Below are positions 1 through 13,000 of a stretch of 64,000 nucleotides of DNA, piece by piece. A program made the translations under genes and the position numbers. The DNA comes from Ignelater luminosus (taxonomy: Eukaryota > Arthropoda > Insecta > Coleoptera > Elateridae), in contig VTPC01000660.1 in the NCBI GenBank assembly GCA_011009095.1, positions 62,001-126,000 on the forward strand. The letters run 5' to 3'. The notes under the pieces were generated by a model. The model worked only from the letters and a program-made list of their open reading frames with translations, did no database searches and was not told where the DNA came from. Positions within the stretch are counted from its first letter, which is position 1. The number at the start of each line of letters is the position of its first letter.

Positions 1-1579
1 TATCATTAGAAAACACGCATCTGTTTTGTTTTCTGTATCCATGAATCATAACAACTAGATTGTTTCTTAGAGTCTCAGGAACGGTCAATTTAAGTCACCT
101 TAGTATTGGAAGCCTGTAAAGCCTTTCCTTGCTAACAACAGAAAATGTAAAATGTAATGTCGCAGAAAGCAGCATTAAGATACAAGTACAGAAGTGATTG
201 CTTTTTGCAGTTTTTTGTTTTACATTTTTGCTTACTTCCCATTTGTCATAAACCCTCACCGATGCTTCTAACATTTATTTCTTATAATGAGATGATGAGA
301 GAGTCTCTCTCTTTACGATCTCTAGCAAAAATTCTTATCACTTACTGAAATAAACTTTATTTACTTTAATTCTACTCTGATAGATTTTAAGTGATGCATT
401 TTTGTACTAAATATATATATACTGCTATGGTTTTTATAGAGCATAGGTTAGATTAAAAAAAGTCAGTTAAAGATCATAAGTTAATAACATCGATATTTAT
501 TTAATTACAAATTACCCCCAAAGGGTCTCATTTAAAGCAATTACAACGCGCATAAATGTTGTTGCCTCATGTTGGGCGTCAATTTTTGGAAATTGCTATT
601 ATTGATTTAAAATCTCTCAATAGTCTATTTCCATAACCTATAAAAATCACCATAACAATCGTTTCTTCTCCGTGTAATGGGAGTAATAAAGCAATTAAAA
701 AGTTTGAACGTTTAATATTTCCTGATAGCACATCACTCTCCATAGGTCAAAACATGTAAGTTCAGTCTGAACCGATCCACTAATTAAAATAAAGTAGATG
801 AAACTAGAAACAAATGAGATATATTTGGGGCAAATCCAAAAGACTCTATTTGCCCTAAAAGTTTTATCAATAATGAAATCCTGAAAAACCCAATGAGATC
901 CCTAAAAGGTCAAAACAGATCCGTCTGTCAGGGCTACGTTTTACAATTCTCACATATTTAGAATTTTTGGAGTAGATTATATGAGTTTTTGATTGTTATT
1001 AGATTGCATTGTTATAACAACTTTGAAAGGCCCGTCAATAGGGATAAACAGTAACCCAACTTTCTCGACTTTAGAGAAAAAGGCTTGAACTACCCAAAGA
1101 ACAAAAATGACACGATAAACTTGATTGATCGAAAATTCCTAATTAACCAGAGAGATCTGGTGTGACTTAGAGGTAAACTTTAAACAAGGCTCAACAATGA
1201 TTCTATCTAAAAGCTCAGATTGTGCAAGGTATTTTGTGCAAGATTCACACTACTAGGGATTTAGAGACAGGTCAGTCAGCGAAGAAGGTGAAGGAGTTAC
1301 ATTTTCCAAAAATTTGATTAACTCTAAAATCAATTCACAATCAGAAGAATTAGATGTGAGTTCAGAAAACTGAAAGACATTTCAAAAACCTATACTAAGG
1401 CCCTACCTAGACGAGTTTAGGTTTTGATGTCGAGACTAGTAATGTATGCATGTAATCACTTATTAGTGGAATTTTATTCTTGATTCATGAATTCTGATCT
1501 GTCACCAACTTGTCTTATATAGTAATTTGAAAAGCAAAAGGAATTATTAAACACATTGTATTGTTCTATACCTTTTCAA
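1..1579. other. intergenic, no gene seen
   Basis: AT-rich DNA upstream of the bab-like gene. Open frames here are short, lack recognisable domains and look like chance. I see no RNA gene and no clear transposon end. Confidence 0.5.
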
Positions 1580-1945
1580 GCTTAAATTGAACTAGTCAGA
1601 TTAGACTCAATCTGAAGTTGATTGATCTTAATTTGAAATTGTCCCAATATGAACTTCAAAAGGTCTAATCAGGTCGATTGCAGATCTGATACGTAGAACC
1701 TTTTTTGTAACCCTCGAAACTTACAAATTCTGGCTAGCTGCACATTGTAATAGTTCTTACCCGGCACGTATGCCCACCTCTCACCTATATCTTTTCGATT
1801 TCAAATTTGGATCAATCAATTTTAAATTGAGGCCACTCTGAACTTGATGTAAAATCGACTAGTCTCAATTTGAAGTTTTGGTCTTAATTAGTAGTTGAAT
1901 AGTCCCAATTTGAAATTGATTGGTCTCAATTTAAATTTGAGAAGG
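1580..1945. repeat. degenerate short-period repeat
   Basis: A motif close to CTCAATTTGAAATTGATTGG recurs at least six times with variation (for example near 1600, 1630, 1820, 1860, 1905 and 1925). The spacing is irregular, mostly 25 to 60 bases. The motif is itself nearly palindromic (CAATTTGAAATTG). It looks like an old minisatellite or a decayed element with internal repeats. No protein reading makes sense of it. Confidence 0.45.
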
Positions 1946-3600
1946 TATATATAGACGAATGAGTAGTTTCTAGGATGTGCCCAATAATTCGTTTTGCTTC
2001 TGAAGTACCTTGTAATTCAACAATGTTGATATGTTCTATATCTGGGTTAATATCTTCAGAAGCGAGAAAAGTCGGAAAACAAAACAAGTATAGGCCACTA
2101 AATGCAACTTGCTCAAACCACTACAACCAATTCAACTACCATGTTAACTGAGTTGGTTCCCATAAAATGGCGTTAATAAATGAGATCGAAGTTAATGCTC
2201 AAAATTAATTGCGAAGGCAGCTGAGTAAACACTCAAAAGGATAGTCAAAGAAATAACCTCACTATCATTGAAAATGATGGCATTAGTTTCATGTTAAATT
2301 AGTACATGTTACTGAATGAAGTATTAAGTGTAAGTGACTAATATAACAGACATCATGATTATTGAAACAAATATATAACGTGAAGATTGAATTCTTCCAC
2401 GGGTTTACGTCTTTGTCTAACATAACAACACCCACTTCATTGTATTTTGCACTTTTATTATATTCGTTGAAATTTAGCTACATAACTTTATACCCAACTA
2501 TAATAATGCCAAAATAGTTTTTGATAGGTTTCATCTCAAGTATGTTCTTTATCTAGTTTAACTCTGTTTTGGTTAAATCAAAGCGAATAAGCTCTGTTAA
2601 ACTGTTCTATTATATAAGAATCCACGTTGGTGCATATTTTTTACTAAATTCCTGAGACATTAGTTTATAAATGTTTTCCCCACGTAAAAAACGTTACATC
2701 TACTCACATATTGTATTAAAATACTACTTTCACTGTTCAAAAGAATTTTTGACGGCAGTTTTAAATCTTAGCACAGTTTATTTTTGTAGTAAGCGAGTAC
2801 TTCAGGATAATTTTGAAAGGTGTTGTTTACATGTTACCCTTATTGTTACAGCAAAGTAATAATTGAACAATGTCGACAAATAAAGACAGATTTCTCTTAC
2901 ACAGCATTCATGGAAGTTTAGAAAAGGTTTCATTATTATGAACAACAGAATTGTAAGGATAAGTTAATATTATTGTGATAGAAAATTGATTTTGATTTGA
3001 AAATTGCAAATTTCAAATTTAACCTTAGGCTAAAAAACTTCTGACAGGGTCTAACTATATATTTTAAAAATTAAACCACTATTTTATTAGGAACCGAAGC
3101 AAATAAACTGTTAGTTTGTAATTAAGTTGATAAACAACATTTCGCTTGTTCGACGTTAAATGATATTTGCGAAGCTTTAGTTTTTCATACGTGGGTTCAA
3201 ATTGAAATACTTCACGTTGATAAAACGAAAGCAAAAACATTATGTAAGTAGGTATTGGCAGCACTTGTGACAGTTGAATTTTAAATAATGTTAACAATAA
3301 AACAAATTACTGATGGCTAGTAAATCAAGTTCTTGTAAAAAATGGAAATTCATAAAAGTGCTAAATAAGTGTAAAGTACATAGTTACAATGTTCTTGTGC
3401 CACACATACTCGTTAATTAAATGTCATTAATTCATGCGGTAATTACGTATTAAGTGAACAATTTATTATGACATTCAATTAAATTCAAATAACCTTGTTT
3501 AGTTAATATTTTTTTGCTGATTAATATCAAGAAGGGAAAAGAAAAAAAATTCAAAAGAAAAGTTAGTAACATTAAAGTTTGAAAAAAATTTTTTAGAATT
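1946..3600. other. intergenic, no gene seen
   Basis: AT-rich sequence with only short, unconvincing open frames. At 3601 the string ATACAGGGTGTAGCC resembles the start of many Tc1/mariner-type terminal repeats. I could not find a matching inverted copy nearby, so no element is called. Confidence 0.45.
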
Positions 3601-3751
3601 ATACAGGGTGTAGCCAACAAAAGGTAGCTTACGCTACTGTAATTTTGGTTACATCAGTAATCAAAGAAAAATGTAAAATAATTCTCTGCTTCTCTGAAGG
3701 CATTAATTCAAAACTTATTCATTTTTTGTAGTGCACTAGATTTGATAACTT

Positions 3752-4078
3752 TTAATTCTTTTTGACTCTTACAGTCTTATCATGGTTTATATACAGAATG
3801 CCTAAAACCACTGCTCCAAGCTTTTTGTATAATATTACCAATAACGCAACAATAATACTTGGTATGTAAATTTCAATGTTTGAAGCATTGGGCAAGAATT
3901 GGACAAACACTGCGAGACCTAAGAAATCTAAAATAAATTTATAAATTGCCATGTTAGTCAACATCTTTAACAAAGAAAGGTCAGCAAAGTGAAATTTTGA
4001 ATTTTCGTGATACTTGGTATCTGCTAAAAGTAGGCCGATTCTCAAAACCAAACTGTTCCAACAATCAAATGATAAGAA
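3752..4078 (-). CDS. unrecognised open frame with predicted membrane segments, probably a fragment
   Basis: About 109 codons are open on the minus strand, from the stop at 4079-4081 to the stop at the low-coordinate end. The first ATG is internal, so no proper start is visible and the piece may be an exon or a decayed copy. The translation has a mixed polar N-terminal part (RIGLLLADTKYHENSKFHF) and then two or three hydrophobic stretches around FILDFLGLAVFVQFL, IPSIIVALLVIL and LGAVVLGILYI, ending in a basic tail. Composition looks more protein-like than most open frames in the region. I do not recognise the family and assign no function. It could be an exon of a neighbouring gene, a pseudogene or chance. 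Confidence 0.22.
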   Translation of the reverse strand, partial: FLSFDCWNSLVLRIGLLLADTKYHENSKFHFADLSLLKMLTNMAIYKFILDFLGLAVFVQFLPNASNIEIYIPSIIVALLVILYKKLGAVVLGILYINHDKTVRVKKN

Positions 4079-6893
4079 TTAAGTATGACCACTCGAGATT
4101 TTGACCAAAGTTGTAGAGAACTTCATGCAGTAGATAAAGAACAATTTTAAAGTTAAGCCAATAGATGGAAACTTGAAAATAATCTTTCATTTTGTAAAAT
4201 ATTTCAAATAACTTTCGCTCCCAAAACAAAATAAAATTCGAAAAGACTCAGTAGGTAATTACCTAATGAAGAGTTGAACTACAGGATGATTCACTCAGTA
4301 TTATACCAACAACCCTACTCAACTTTTTCTGTGCTTCTTGCCGCAAAAATGTAGGTGCGTTTTGTGGCGCAAAGTAATTATTCCAGCATCGCAACTTTAG
4401 TTCTGTTAATTTTTATTATGAAACAGTTTCATAATAATTAAGAGAACTGACAAGAGTTAATCCTGCGATGATAGAATTAAAAAACTGATTTAAAACTTCC
4501 CCTTACCTTTTTTCATCTGTCAAAGATGTGGTTCCTGATAAGAATTTCAAAATGAAATCTTAGCTACCACGGCTGAAATGTTGATCAGTTAAAATTCATG
4601 GTTTCCCCAAATCTGTTTAAGAAAGTTCCTTATCTGGTAATGTGATTGTTTTGCTTGTTTAAAGGAAACATCGAAAATGAACTTTTTTAAATGAGTAGAC
4701 AAGGAAATTTTGTTACTTTGCCCTGGCAGGATGAATACCATTAACTAGTAGTGGCTGCTGTCTTTTTATTGCACGAGGGCAACATGAGGAAATGATACAG
4801 TAGTAACTAGAAAAACTTCACATTTTTATATTAACGATTAAAAGAAGATGGCAGTCTGTATAAAGCTGTGGCGACATGCAAAATGCGCATTGTGTGTCTC
4901 GTAAATTTAAAGGGCCTAATCCATTAACTTTTTGATTTTTTTAGTTAGAGAGTAACAGAAAGAGCCTTTGTAAAAAATATTAGAGTACGCTGACTGTACA
5001 AAATGCCGTGCAATAACGAGTTTTTAAATTCTGATAACACATTTTGATTGTGTTGAAGATTCTTAGACTACTGTCGTAACATTTCCTGGTAAAATCAGTC
5101 CTCAATTTTTGTAAAAAATCCCATGGCTAAAAGGAATTTCGTTAATTTTGCTGCTAATAATTTTTGTTGGCATCTTCAGAATAGGTAAGCCTGTGCTGTT
5201 ACGAACAAATCCCCATCAGTTTTATTGAATAACTACGATGCTTGTTCTCACAACTTTTTGATTACATTGTTATTAGGTTCTCTTAATTAAATTGCCGTTT
5301 GATTTTAAAAATGAATATAATTCAGAGATATTACATTTATTGAAAGTAAGATAAAGTAAAACAAATGTAGGTGTAGGCTGTGCGCTGATGTGAGAGAGCT
5401 TTCACGATAGTTGATCTTAGAGCATCGTTTCTGCTTTTCCGTCTGTTTTAAATGCTTGTTTGGCTTTGTAAACAATTTAATGGTCGAATAGCGCTTTTAA
5501 ATTTTAAAATTGACAATTTATATTTTTTCTATGATAATATAATAGTAAAGTTTGGTCCTTCGAGTCAGATAAATGAATATCTACTGATTAAACTTGATGT
5601 TTCAACGGTATGGCACTGCAACTTCTATTTAAAGCTAAATTTTTATTTTAAAGAATCCATAAACTAACGGAATTAAGGAAAGAAATAAGGACATTTCAAA
5701 CTGTAATTAAACCACTTTCCTAATCAACTCGATGAATGGTGTGGGCTAGATTAGCTTCGAAATGTAAGCGCAAAATGACAATTTGGGAATCAATAAACGA
5801 CGAACTGTGAAATAAAAAAGAATTGTGAAGGTATTGCATATTCTAATAAAACTTTCTAAAGTGGGCCAAACACTCAGACCTACGATATCACGGTGTATTT
5901 TTGAATGTCTGAGTGAGTAATGGGTATCTTTGAATTTGTCATTCTTTCAAATCTGTTGATTAACAAACCGTCGGATGACCTAGTCTGACTTTTGTTTTAA
6001 TTTTTATCGCTGGTTTTACAACTTTATACTTCAGTCAATTAATTGAGAGTTAGCTACATAAGAAATTTTGCTGTCCCATATGTAAACATAATTTGTACAA
6101 TTAATTTGTTATTATTAAATATTTAGGATGATTAATAAATATTAAGAACACTTAAACGAAAATGTTAATCAGAAGAAAAGGGGTTTAACTTGATTATCTG
6201 TTGAATTAGTTGCCAAATTCAAATATACGTTAGGATGTTAACGGGATGTTCCTCCCCACTCTCTTCTTTAGTGTGACAAGCAAGAAGGATATACACACCA
6301 CAGTTATTTGTTTAATGGCGGCTTTAAACTTGATAAACTTTCTCATGCTAACTCTTCTTTTGTAAATCTCTTCATTGTGAACAACAAATATTTTTACCAC
6401 TATTTAAATTATTGTAGTTTGCCTTTGTACTTATTATTAAATTGATTAGGTAATGAGTGTAAGACGTTTTTTAATTGCTTGGAAAGATTGATTAATTTTC
6501 AATAACATTTAATTAAAAAGATAATTTCCTATTGTTTAAAATAGCTTTTTAACAAACAATTTGATGTCAATCTATATTACACCGAATTTTGTTCAATAAA
6601 TATCTTGTCAATAATTACAAATTAGTTCTCAAGGTTTTCTAAATTACATCCTTCTTACTAGCATTTACTAGTTCGTTTTTTTTTCTTTTGATAATATCAC
6701 GGTAGATTTTAAATTTATGAGCCATTATACAACTCATCATCATGTCACTGATTGAAAGAATACTTAAGTTATCATTAAACTAACTGGAAGATTTGTGTGA
6801 ATTCGAAATTACTGTGCGGTACTATAACCTGAACGGAATGCAATTATAATTGTTTAAATCATCAAATTAGTAAACGTCTTTATAAGCCAAAGA
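4079..6893. other. intergenic, no gene seen
   Basis: AT-rich DNA with no recognisable coding domain or repeat. A short palindrome, AGGTAATTACCT, lies at 4253-4264. Confidence 0.45.
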
Positions 6894-8442
6894 AATAAAT
6901 AGGAGAGGACCAAACATTGTTACTTGCGGGACATTAATTTCTGTTGGATAAATTAGAATTGTATTATGTAGAAGAAAAATTGTTTCTCATCTACAGAAAC
7001 TTGCAGACCTGTGTACTCTAATGTTTCGGCATAGAAAAAATGCGTAAGTACAGAAATTAAACGATATAAACATAAATTTGAAGATCGAGTCTTAGGCATC
7101 AAAAACAAAATTAGCAAAGTCTTCATACCGACTAAAATCTCTCTAAGGTGGAAATTTAGCAACTGAAATGTAATGAAAATTAAATTTACGCTAAATATCA
7201 TATAGTTGGTTTCCAAATATGATTACAAACATTTATTGCCTTTTTTACAATAAACTGATATAATTCAAAGCCACCACAAATACTGCTAAGTAGAGGTTCT
7301 TATGGTGTCCATGTTGCAGAAGTTACATTGTGTTAAGTTCACTAGGTACAATCTTTATGTAGAAACTTCTTTTATAAAGTTACAAATACCAAACATTTTG
7401 ATAAACTCTGCGGTTTCACAACATTACAGAACAAAAGCAACTGCAAAATAATATTACCTTGTGAAACATCGCTTTGTTTTAAGAATTTTGAAGATTCTGA
7501 AGTGAAATTTCATTGAATTTGCAAGAAGATAAGTTTGTTGATGTTTTCGTGGGAAACCTTTTTAAGATTTTGGTTTGCGAATGTACTGAATCGTAGACTT
7601 TGAACTGTAGTTTCAGGCTTTCTCATTATTCTACTAATTTTATATTAATGACGCTTAAGTTCAAGGTTCTTTTTTTTAGACAAAACTGTCTTAATCTGTA
7701 ATGATCAATGCTAATACCAAGATAGAAACATATAGGAGAGGACCACTGTCTCGTCTTGTGGTACACCATTATTTAAAACCATTTGGAAACAATTGAAAAA
7801 CGCGTACTATTCTTGTGTTTCGAAACCTTTAAGTTCTAGAGATTGTTACAGAAACGGCGAGCTGATTTTTGGTATTAAACTATTACTGTATCTCTCCGCA
7901 ATCTTGATGTTTCGGATTACATCAGGAACTATTTGCAATGATTTCTTGCTTTCAAGTTTTTTCTGCCAATTTGGAATTCTTCGATGATTCGTTCTTTTTC
8001 TCTTTATTAACTTTGCTGTCTATGAAGTGTTGCTTTATAATTAAAAGAGCAAGTAAGAAGCCGAGAAACTGTAGTAGTACTGTATCTTGTGGGACCCCAT
8101 TTTAATTTTAAAGGAGAATAATCAACGAAACGCTTACTTTTCTATCCTTTATGTTATTAATGTGTTTTTGGCAAATACAAAGCTTGTCAGTAGGTTTAGC
8201 AAGTAGGTGAGAAAGATAAAAAATTACATTAGACTCCTCCCTTTCAGAAATTCTTCTGCAGTGTCTAGAAGTAAGTTTTGAAAGAGTTCCTGTTGATTAA
8301 AAACATAAATAATATAAATAACAACTTCCTTACAACCAAACAGATTAGTTAGGTAAAAAAATGATTTTGCCAGATGTTTGGTTAGTTTTCCAAATTTTAT
8401 TGATTTTTTTCCGGAGCGAGACTCAAAAGTTATGGTGGCCAT
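6894..8442 (-). pseudogene. Jockey/CR1-like LINE reverse transcriptase remnants (three motif copies)
   Basis: Three separate minus-strand readings resemble the reverse transcriptase block GVPQGS(V/I)LGPLLF of Jockey/CR1-type LINEs. At 8047-8103 it reads NGVPQDTVLLQFLGFLLALL. At 7726-7770 it reads NGVPQDE followed, after a frameshift, by SGPLLYVS. At 6894-6935 it reads NVPQVTMFGPLLFIS. Upstream of the 8.1-kb copy the reading KDRKVSVSL fits the preceding 'YL..R.Q.V' segment of such enzymes. All three copies lie on the same strand within 1.2 kb, so they are either a decayed tandem duplication or repeated insertions of one family. Frames are broken and no active-site FADD/YADD box could be read. 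The element has no recognisable ends. The motif assignment is fairly secure; the clade is less so. Confidence 0.5.
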
Positions 8443-8989
8443 TAGCTTTTTGTGGTAATCGTTTGAAAATTTTGTGACGATAGTTATCTATTGTTTTGAA
8501 CTTTTATTTTATCATATTCTTAACTAGAACCAATTTTAAAAACGTTTTTAGTATTAAAAATCCTGGAAATAATAAAATTTGGGTTGAATTTTATCGAAAG
8601 TTCTCATCAGTACAATTTTTTAAAATTCATTAAATTTTTTTTGTAAAATCTGAATTAATGATGTCAATTATAATAATTGTTTTTCCTAAAATTAAAAGAA
8701 ATCAATATCACTTTAAATTCCGCATTTATTTTATTTTTCTGATTGCCGAAACAAATTTTCCCCCCAAAAACTGAAGTAAGTTTTGATAGCATGCGTCTAG
8801 GTGGGTCATGTAAATAAAGTTGTAAACATAAATAAACTCAGCGGGTTCACCTTAATTTAGTCAGTACTTATGTTTGAGGCCCTTACCCCTCATAATATGT
8901 GTGTTCTAGCACCTCCTAATGTACAGTCCTTCAGGTGGCTGTAATTAAAAATTCGCATAATTAGCTGTAGTGGTGATTGTCGTGTGGTA
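8443..8989. other. promoter-proximal upstream region of bab-like gene
   Basis: No coding sequence. AT content falls toward the gene. Homeodomain-type AATTA cores cluster at about 8943-8965. The position just upstream of the GC-rich promoter makes it a plausible regulatory region, but nothing shows that directly. Confidence 0.3.
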
Positions 8990-9272
8990 GAACCACGCGG
9001 TTTGTGGGTGGTGGGAGGAGTGGGGGCGGTTTTTGTACGATGGTGGGGTGTAAGGCGTGCGCGGGAAGGCGTTATCGGCCCTCCCGCGATTCCTGCTGCT
9101 AGGAGTTCGTCAGTCTCGCTGTAGACGCGTCGTGTTTTATCTGTGTTTACTGCGTTTGGATATCGCTATCCACGTGTTCGCGGAATTCAAGTGACTTTTG
9201 ATTTTAGTTAATTTATTAAGAAAACTGCTATGTGCGTGTTTTAAAATAGTTGAACCGAACTTGCAGGTGACA
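8990..9272 (+). promoter_or_regulatory. GC-rich core promoter and 5' UTR of bab-like gene
   Basis: This is the most GC- and CpG-rich stretch near the exon (GGGGCGG, GCGCGGG, CTCCCGCGATT), in sharp contrast to its AT-rich surroundings. A perfect initiator match to TCAKTY (TCAGTC) lies at 9110-9115, which would put +1 at about 9112. I see no TATA box 25-30 bases upstream and no good DPE. An in-frame TGA at 9192-9194 shows that the coding frame does not extend further upstream. The string TTGCAG|GTGACA just before the ATG could be a splice acceptor, so a 5' UTR intron is possible. The start site is inferred. Confidence 0.45.
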
Positions 9273-10031
9273 ATGCAGCATAATTCCGGATCCCCGCAGC
9301 AGTTCTGCCTGCGCTGGAACAACTACCAGAGCAATCTTACCAACGTCTTCGATCAACTTCTTCAGAGTGAGTCCTTCGTCGACGTCACCCTCGCTTGTGA
9401 TGGGCATTCAGTTAAAGCACATAAAATGGTACTTTCGGCGTGCAGCCCTTATTTTCAGTCCTTGTTCTTCGATAATCCCTGCCAGCATCCCATCGTCATT
9501 ATGAGAGACATTAAATGGCCTGAACTTAAAGCAGCAGTTGAGTTTATGTATAAGGGTGAAATAAATGTGTCTCAAGAACAGATCGGACCCTTATTGAGGG
9601 TCGCAGAATCCCTTAAAATACGTGGTCTTGCTGACGTTAACGGCGAGCAAGACGTTGTAAGTCCAGCTGCTGGAGAACTTACAAGCACAGCTACGAAAAC
9701 ACCCACCAAATCTGTTAACATCAATGACTGGGAGAATCGCCAGGACGGCGAAATACAACCACGTGCTAAAAAGCGACGTCGTCCCTCAGGAGAACGGAGC
9801 AGTTTGAGTAGTCCAGCTGAGAGCGCAAATACAGAAATTCCCGAACCGCCACCCTCAGTAGAAATGTCACCTGCACCATCCGCGACACCATTACCACCCA
9901 CACCTGGAGGACCGGAACCGTTACCGTTGACCCTTCCGTTACCGCCGCAACCCCCTATTTCGCAATCACACGCGTCTGATGATATGGAAATCAAACCCGG
10001 CATAGCGGAGATGATTCGCGAGGAGGAAAGG
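9273..10031 (+). CDS. bab: bric-a-brac-like BTB/POZ transcription factor, first coding exon
   Basis: The exon encodes 253 residues of a nuclear BTB/POZ transcription factor. The start is the first in-frame ATG (context GTGACAATGC) after the upstream stop at 9192. The BTB domain covers about residues 9-122: it opens with QQFCLRWNNYQSNLT and includes FVDVTLACDG, AHKMVLSACSPYF, the segment ending FMYKGEIN and LLRVAESLKIRGLADV. This domain dimerises and recruits partners. A basic stretch, AKKRRRP (about 165-171), looks like a nuclear localisation signal. A proline-rich linker (about 190-230) follows, then DDMEIKPGIAEMIREEER, which I recognise from Bab1 and Bab2. AGG|GTAAGT at 10029-10037 is a strong splice donor leaving phase 0; read-through would stop after seven more codons. 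The psq-type DNA-binding domain expected in later exons is not in this window. In Drosophila, bab genes act in ovary and leg development and in abdominal pigmentation. Whether this species has one or two bab genes cannot be told here. Confidence 0.86.
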
Positions 10032-13000
10032 GTAAGTTTAAATTTTCTTTTTTGAATTTTTACGTATTCACAAAGAATTGTTAGACGAAACATATGTAGA
10101 CATGCATTTAAGAATTCAAAAAGAAATTAAAAAAGAAAAAAATTAGACGTCTGGGAGATTAATAACACTGACGGAATGCAGAAATGAAAGAAATGCATAA
10201 GTATGAGAACAAAACACAAATGAATAATCCCTTTCTAAAAATATCTACTGCATCTCTCTCGGGTTAAAAATACTCGTAAACTCGTCGAAAGGGAAAACTG
10301 CTCTGCGGCGGCCGCGTTTCTGTTACGAGCTCCCCCGCTGAACATGCCAGATGTCATCAGCTCTTGCGCTTCTTCTTTCTTTTTGATTATCGTAGGTTCA
10401 CTTGAACTACGAAAAGAAAACATTTGATACACTTTTTGAGATTTTGTTTCGCAAAAATCGTTTTCGATAATATTAAAATTTTTAATTCAAAACAAGTCAA
10501 TCGAAATTGACATCTTTCGACTTCCGTATACTAAACAGAGCGAATAAGAAACAAAAAAATGCAATCCTTGTCAGATTCCTTTTTGCTAATTATTGCTTTA
10601 AGTTTTTGAAGTAGGTACTACCGATAAAACGTAAATAAATAAAGTTGCCAAATTGGTAACATGATCTTTCACCACACCGCAAATGTTTAAATAAAAATAC
10701 CAACCCCCTAATGGTTCTCCCAAAAAGTAACCTGTCAATTCGGGTTACCGCGATCTTCATTTATTATTAGGTACGTTTTTGCTATTTTTAGTTCTTTTTG
10801 TTAAAATTGCCATTTACTTTGTGAATTCCACGTTATACTATTATGCATTTTTAAGTCATCTGAATATTAAAAACCAAATTTGATGAGTGAATAATAAATT
10901 AAAGGAAAAGCAAAAAGGGAAAATCTATCGCATATCGTGATCCTCATAAATAAATAGGATATGTCGTCCGATATATTATTCTAGATCGGTCACGATTGAT
11001 TACAGGGAAAAGCTTAGTATTAAGTAGGGAAAAAGTTTTTTTCTGCAGTCGTTAAACGTTAAAAGCGGGTTTATAAGTTTTTAACAGTGAATTGATTAAA
11101 GGCTTTTAATTATTATTAGGGTTGAAGAAGTTTGCTAAAATTTAACATAACCTTGTGTTAGGAATTATTTAAGGGATTGTTAAATGAAGAATGTAATTTA
11201 GGAATTAAAGTCAATTTGAGGTAAATCTTACTAAAGTTGAAGAAGTTTTAAGTTACTAATCTTTGATTTTTCATAAATTCACCTAAATAAACAATTGTAA
11301 CAGGTTATGTTTATTCATTTAAGTTGTTCTGCTCATTCGTACGAAATGTGTTAATCTTTGCGCTAACCAGTAAATATTTGATTGATTGACATTTAACTTG
11401 AGATATTGAACCCTCCAGCCTTGATATTCTCTTTAAGATTCTGAGCGGCTAATTTGTTATATATAATTTCTAACAGAAAATAAATTAATTTAGTTTAAAC
11501 TTTCACTATTCTCATATGGGCGTTGCTTGATGACGGCTTATAATTTAATTTTATTCCCAAAAAACCGCTAAGAGGTTAATTACTTACTTTTTAGCATCTT
11601 TCCTTATAATCATCTCTTACCTGAAATTATATCATTAGTTCAGTTAGGAAAGCAATTTGGAATTTTTTGCATGCAAATGTTTCTTCTCGTTTCTCAGTTT
11701 CAATAAATCCAAGATTTTTATTTTAATTACAATAAGTTTTGGCAAATTAATTAATTTATCAATTAATACTTTTTCTGTTTGTGCAAACTAATAAATTTAT
11801 AAGTTTTGTCTCTTAATATTAGCTTTACGCGATAGTTTTTCAACAGAAAAACCAGCAGGTATTTCACATAAAAAATATAAATTCTACAAATTGTTGTACC
11901 TTCCTGTAATAAAAAGTAGCCAGCCGCTACTATTTAGATAGCATCTATATTAGCATATCAAACCTTCCGAGCGTTACGATACTCTCTTCTATCGATCGAT
12001 TCGAATGCAATCTGCCGCCCTAAGAATTTGCAAAACAAACCATTACATCGACTGCTTCTTCTTTCCTTAACATCGAGTAGTCTTTTCTAACAATGTTTTC
12101 TCGTAATCTTCTGTACTTATTCATTTAACGGTGGCAGCGCGTTATGTTGACTAAATTCTACTTTTCAGTAACTGAAAAATACTCATCAGTATCAATTATA
12201 ACAAGTAGCGTGTCGCCTCACTTACTTCACTTGGATGAGCGCTACTGTATCTTGACTTGAATAAAATTCCATTTTGTTTTTTATTCTGCTGAATTTTCCA
12301 AATTTAAAACCTTAGTTTTTCTTAAGTTATTCTAATCTCAAGAATATCTATCCACTGCAATATATATAAAGGTTAAAATTGCGAATGAAGATATATAAAT
12401 TCCAGGTTTGGTTTAGAAATATTGTGGAACACCATGTATATAGTGCTATATGCGTTCTTACTGTTATTCGAACACTTTGCATAATATTTTTGTTCTTTTT
12501 CTTATTTCCATCTTTATTATAAGTAAATAAAACAACCAAAAATATTATTCCTTTTAAAGAGAGGATGTTGGTAATTTATACTGGGAAGGAGATGGGGTTA
12601 AAATGAGTTTTACATGCATGCAATATGCAATATTGCAATTAGCGTTCGTATACGTACTCATTATTTTGGTTTCAAAGTTTATTTTTTAATTTTAAATTTT
12701 TAATTTTGTTTGTTTTACTTGTAAATCACTGTTTTAAACTGGACGTGAAAAAAGATGAAAATGAATATTAAATTTGAAGCAACCAAGTAGTGTTATTTTT
12801 GCATGTATACAGGGTGCTTAAATAAGGAAATAATTTAGACTTTATGTGTTCTCTCCTAGCAAACTTTAGAAGCTTATTATAATGTTCCGGTCTTGAAAGT
12901 TTCAGGGTTAAAACCCGCACCATGTCGGCAGGTATAAAATTCCACTAGATAATTGCAGGTTATTTATTTAGTTAAATTAAACAAATATTTGAATGAATTT

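Noticed and set aside
3601..3640. Mariner-type terminal repeat starting ATACAGGGTG
   Set aside because: No inverted partner found within a few kb; a single short match is not enough.
9139..9144. Downstream promoter element for the bab start site
   Set aside because: The expected +28 to +33 position relative to the initiator reads ATCTGT, which does not match RGWYV.
9572..10093. 173-codon open frame on the minus strand across the bab exon
   Set aside because: It is the antisense shadow of the real exon; its glycine-rich part mirrors the proline-rich linker of Bab.
12806..12840. Mariner-type terminal repeat starting TATACAGGGTGC
   Set aside because: No inverted partner found; treated as chance or a lone decayed end.
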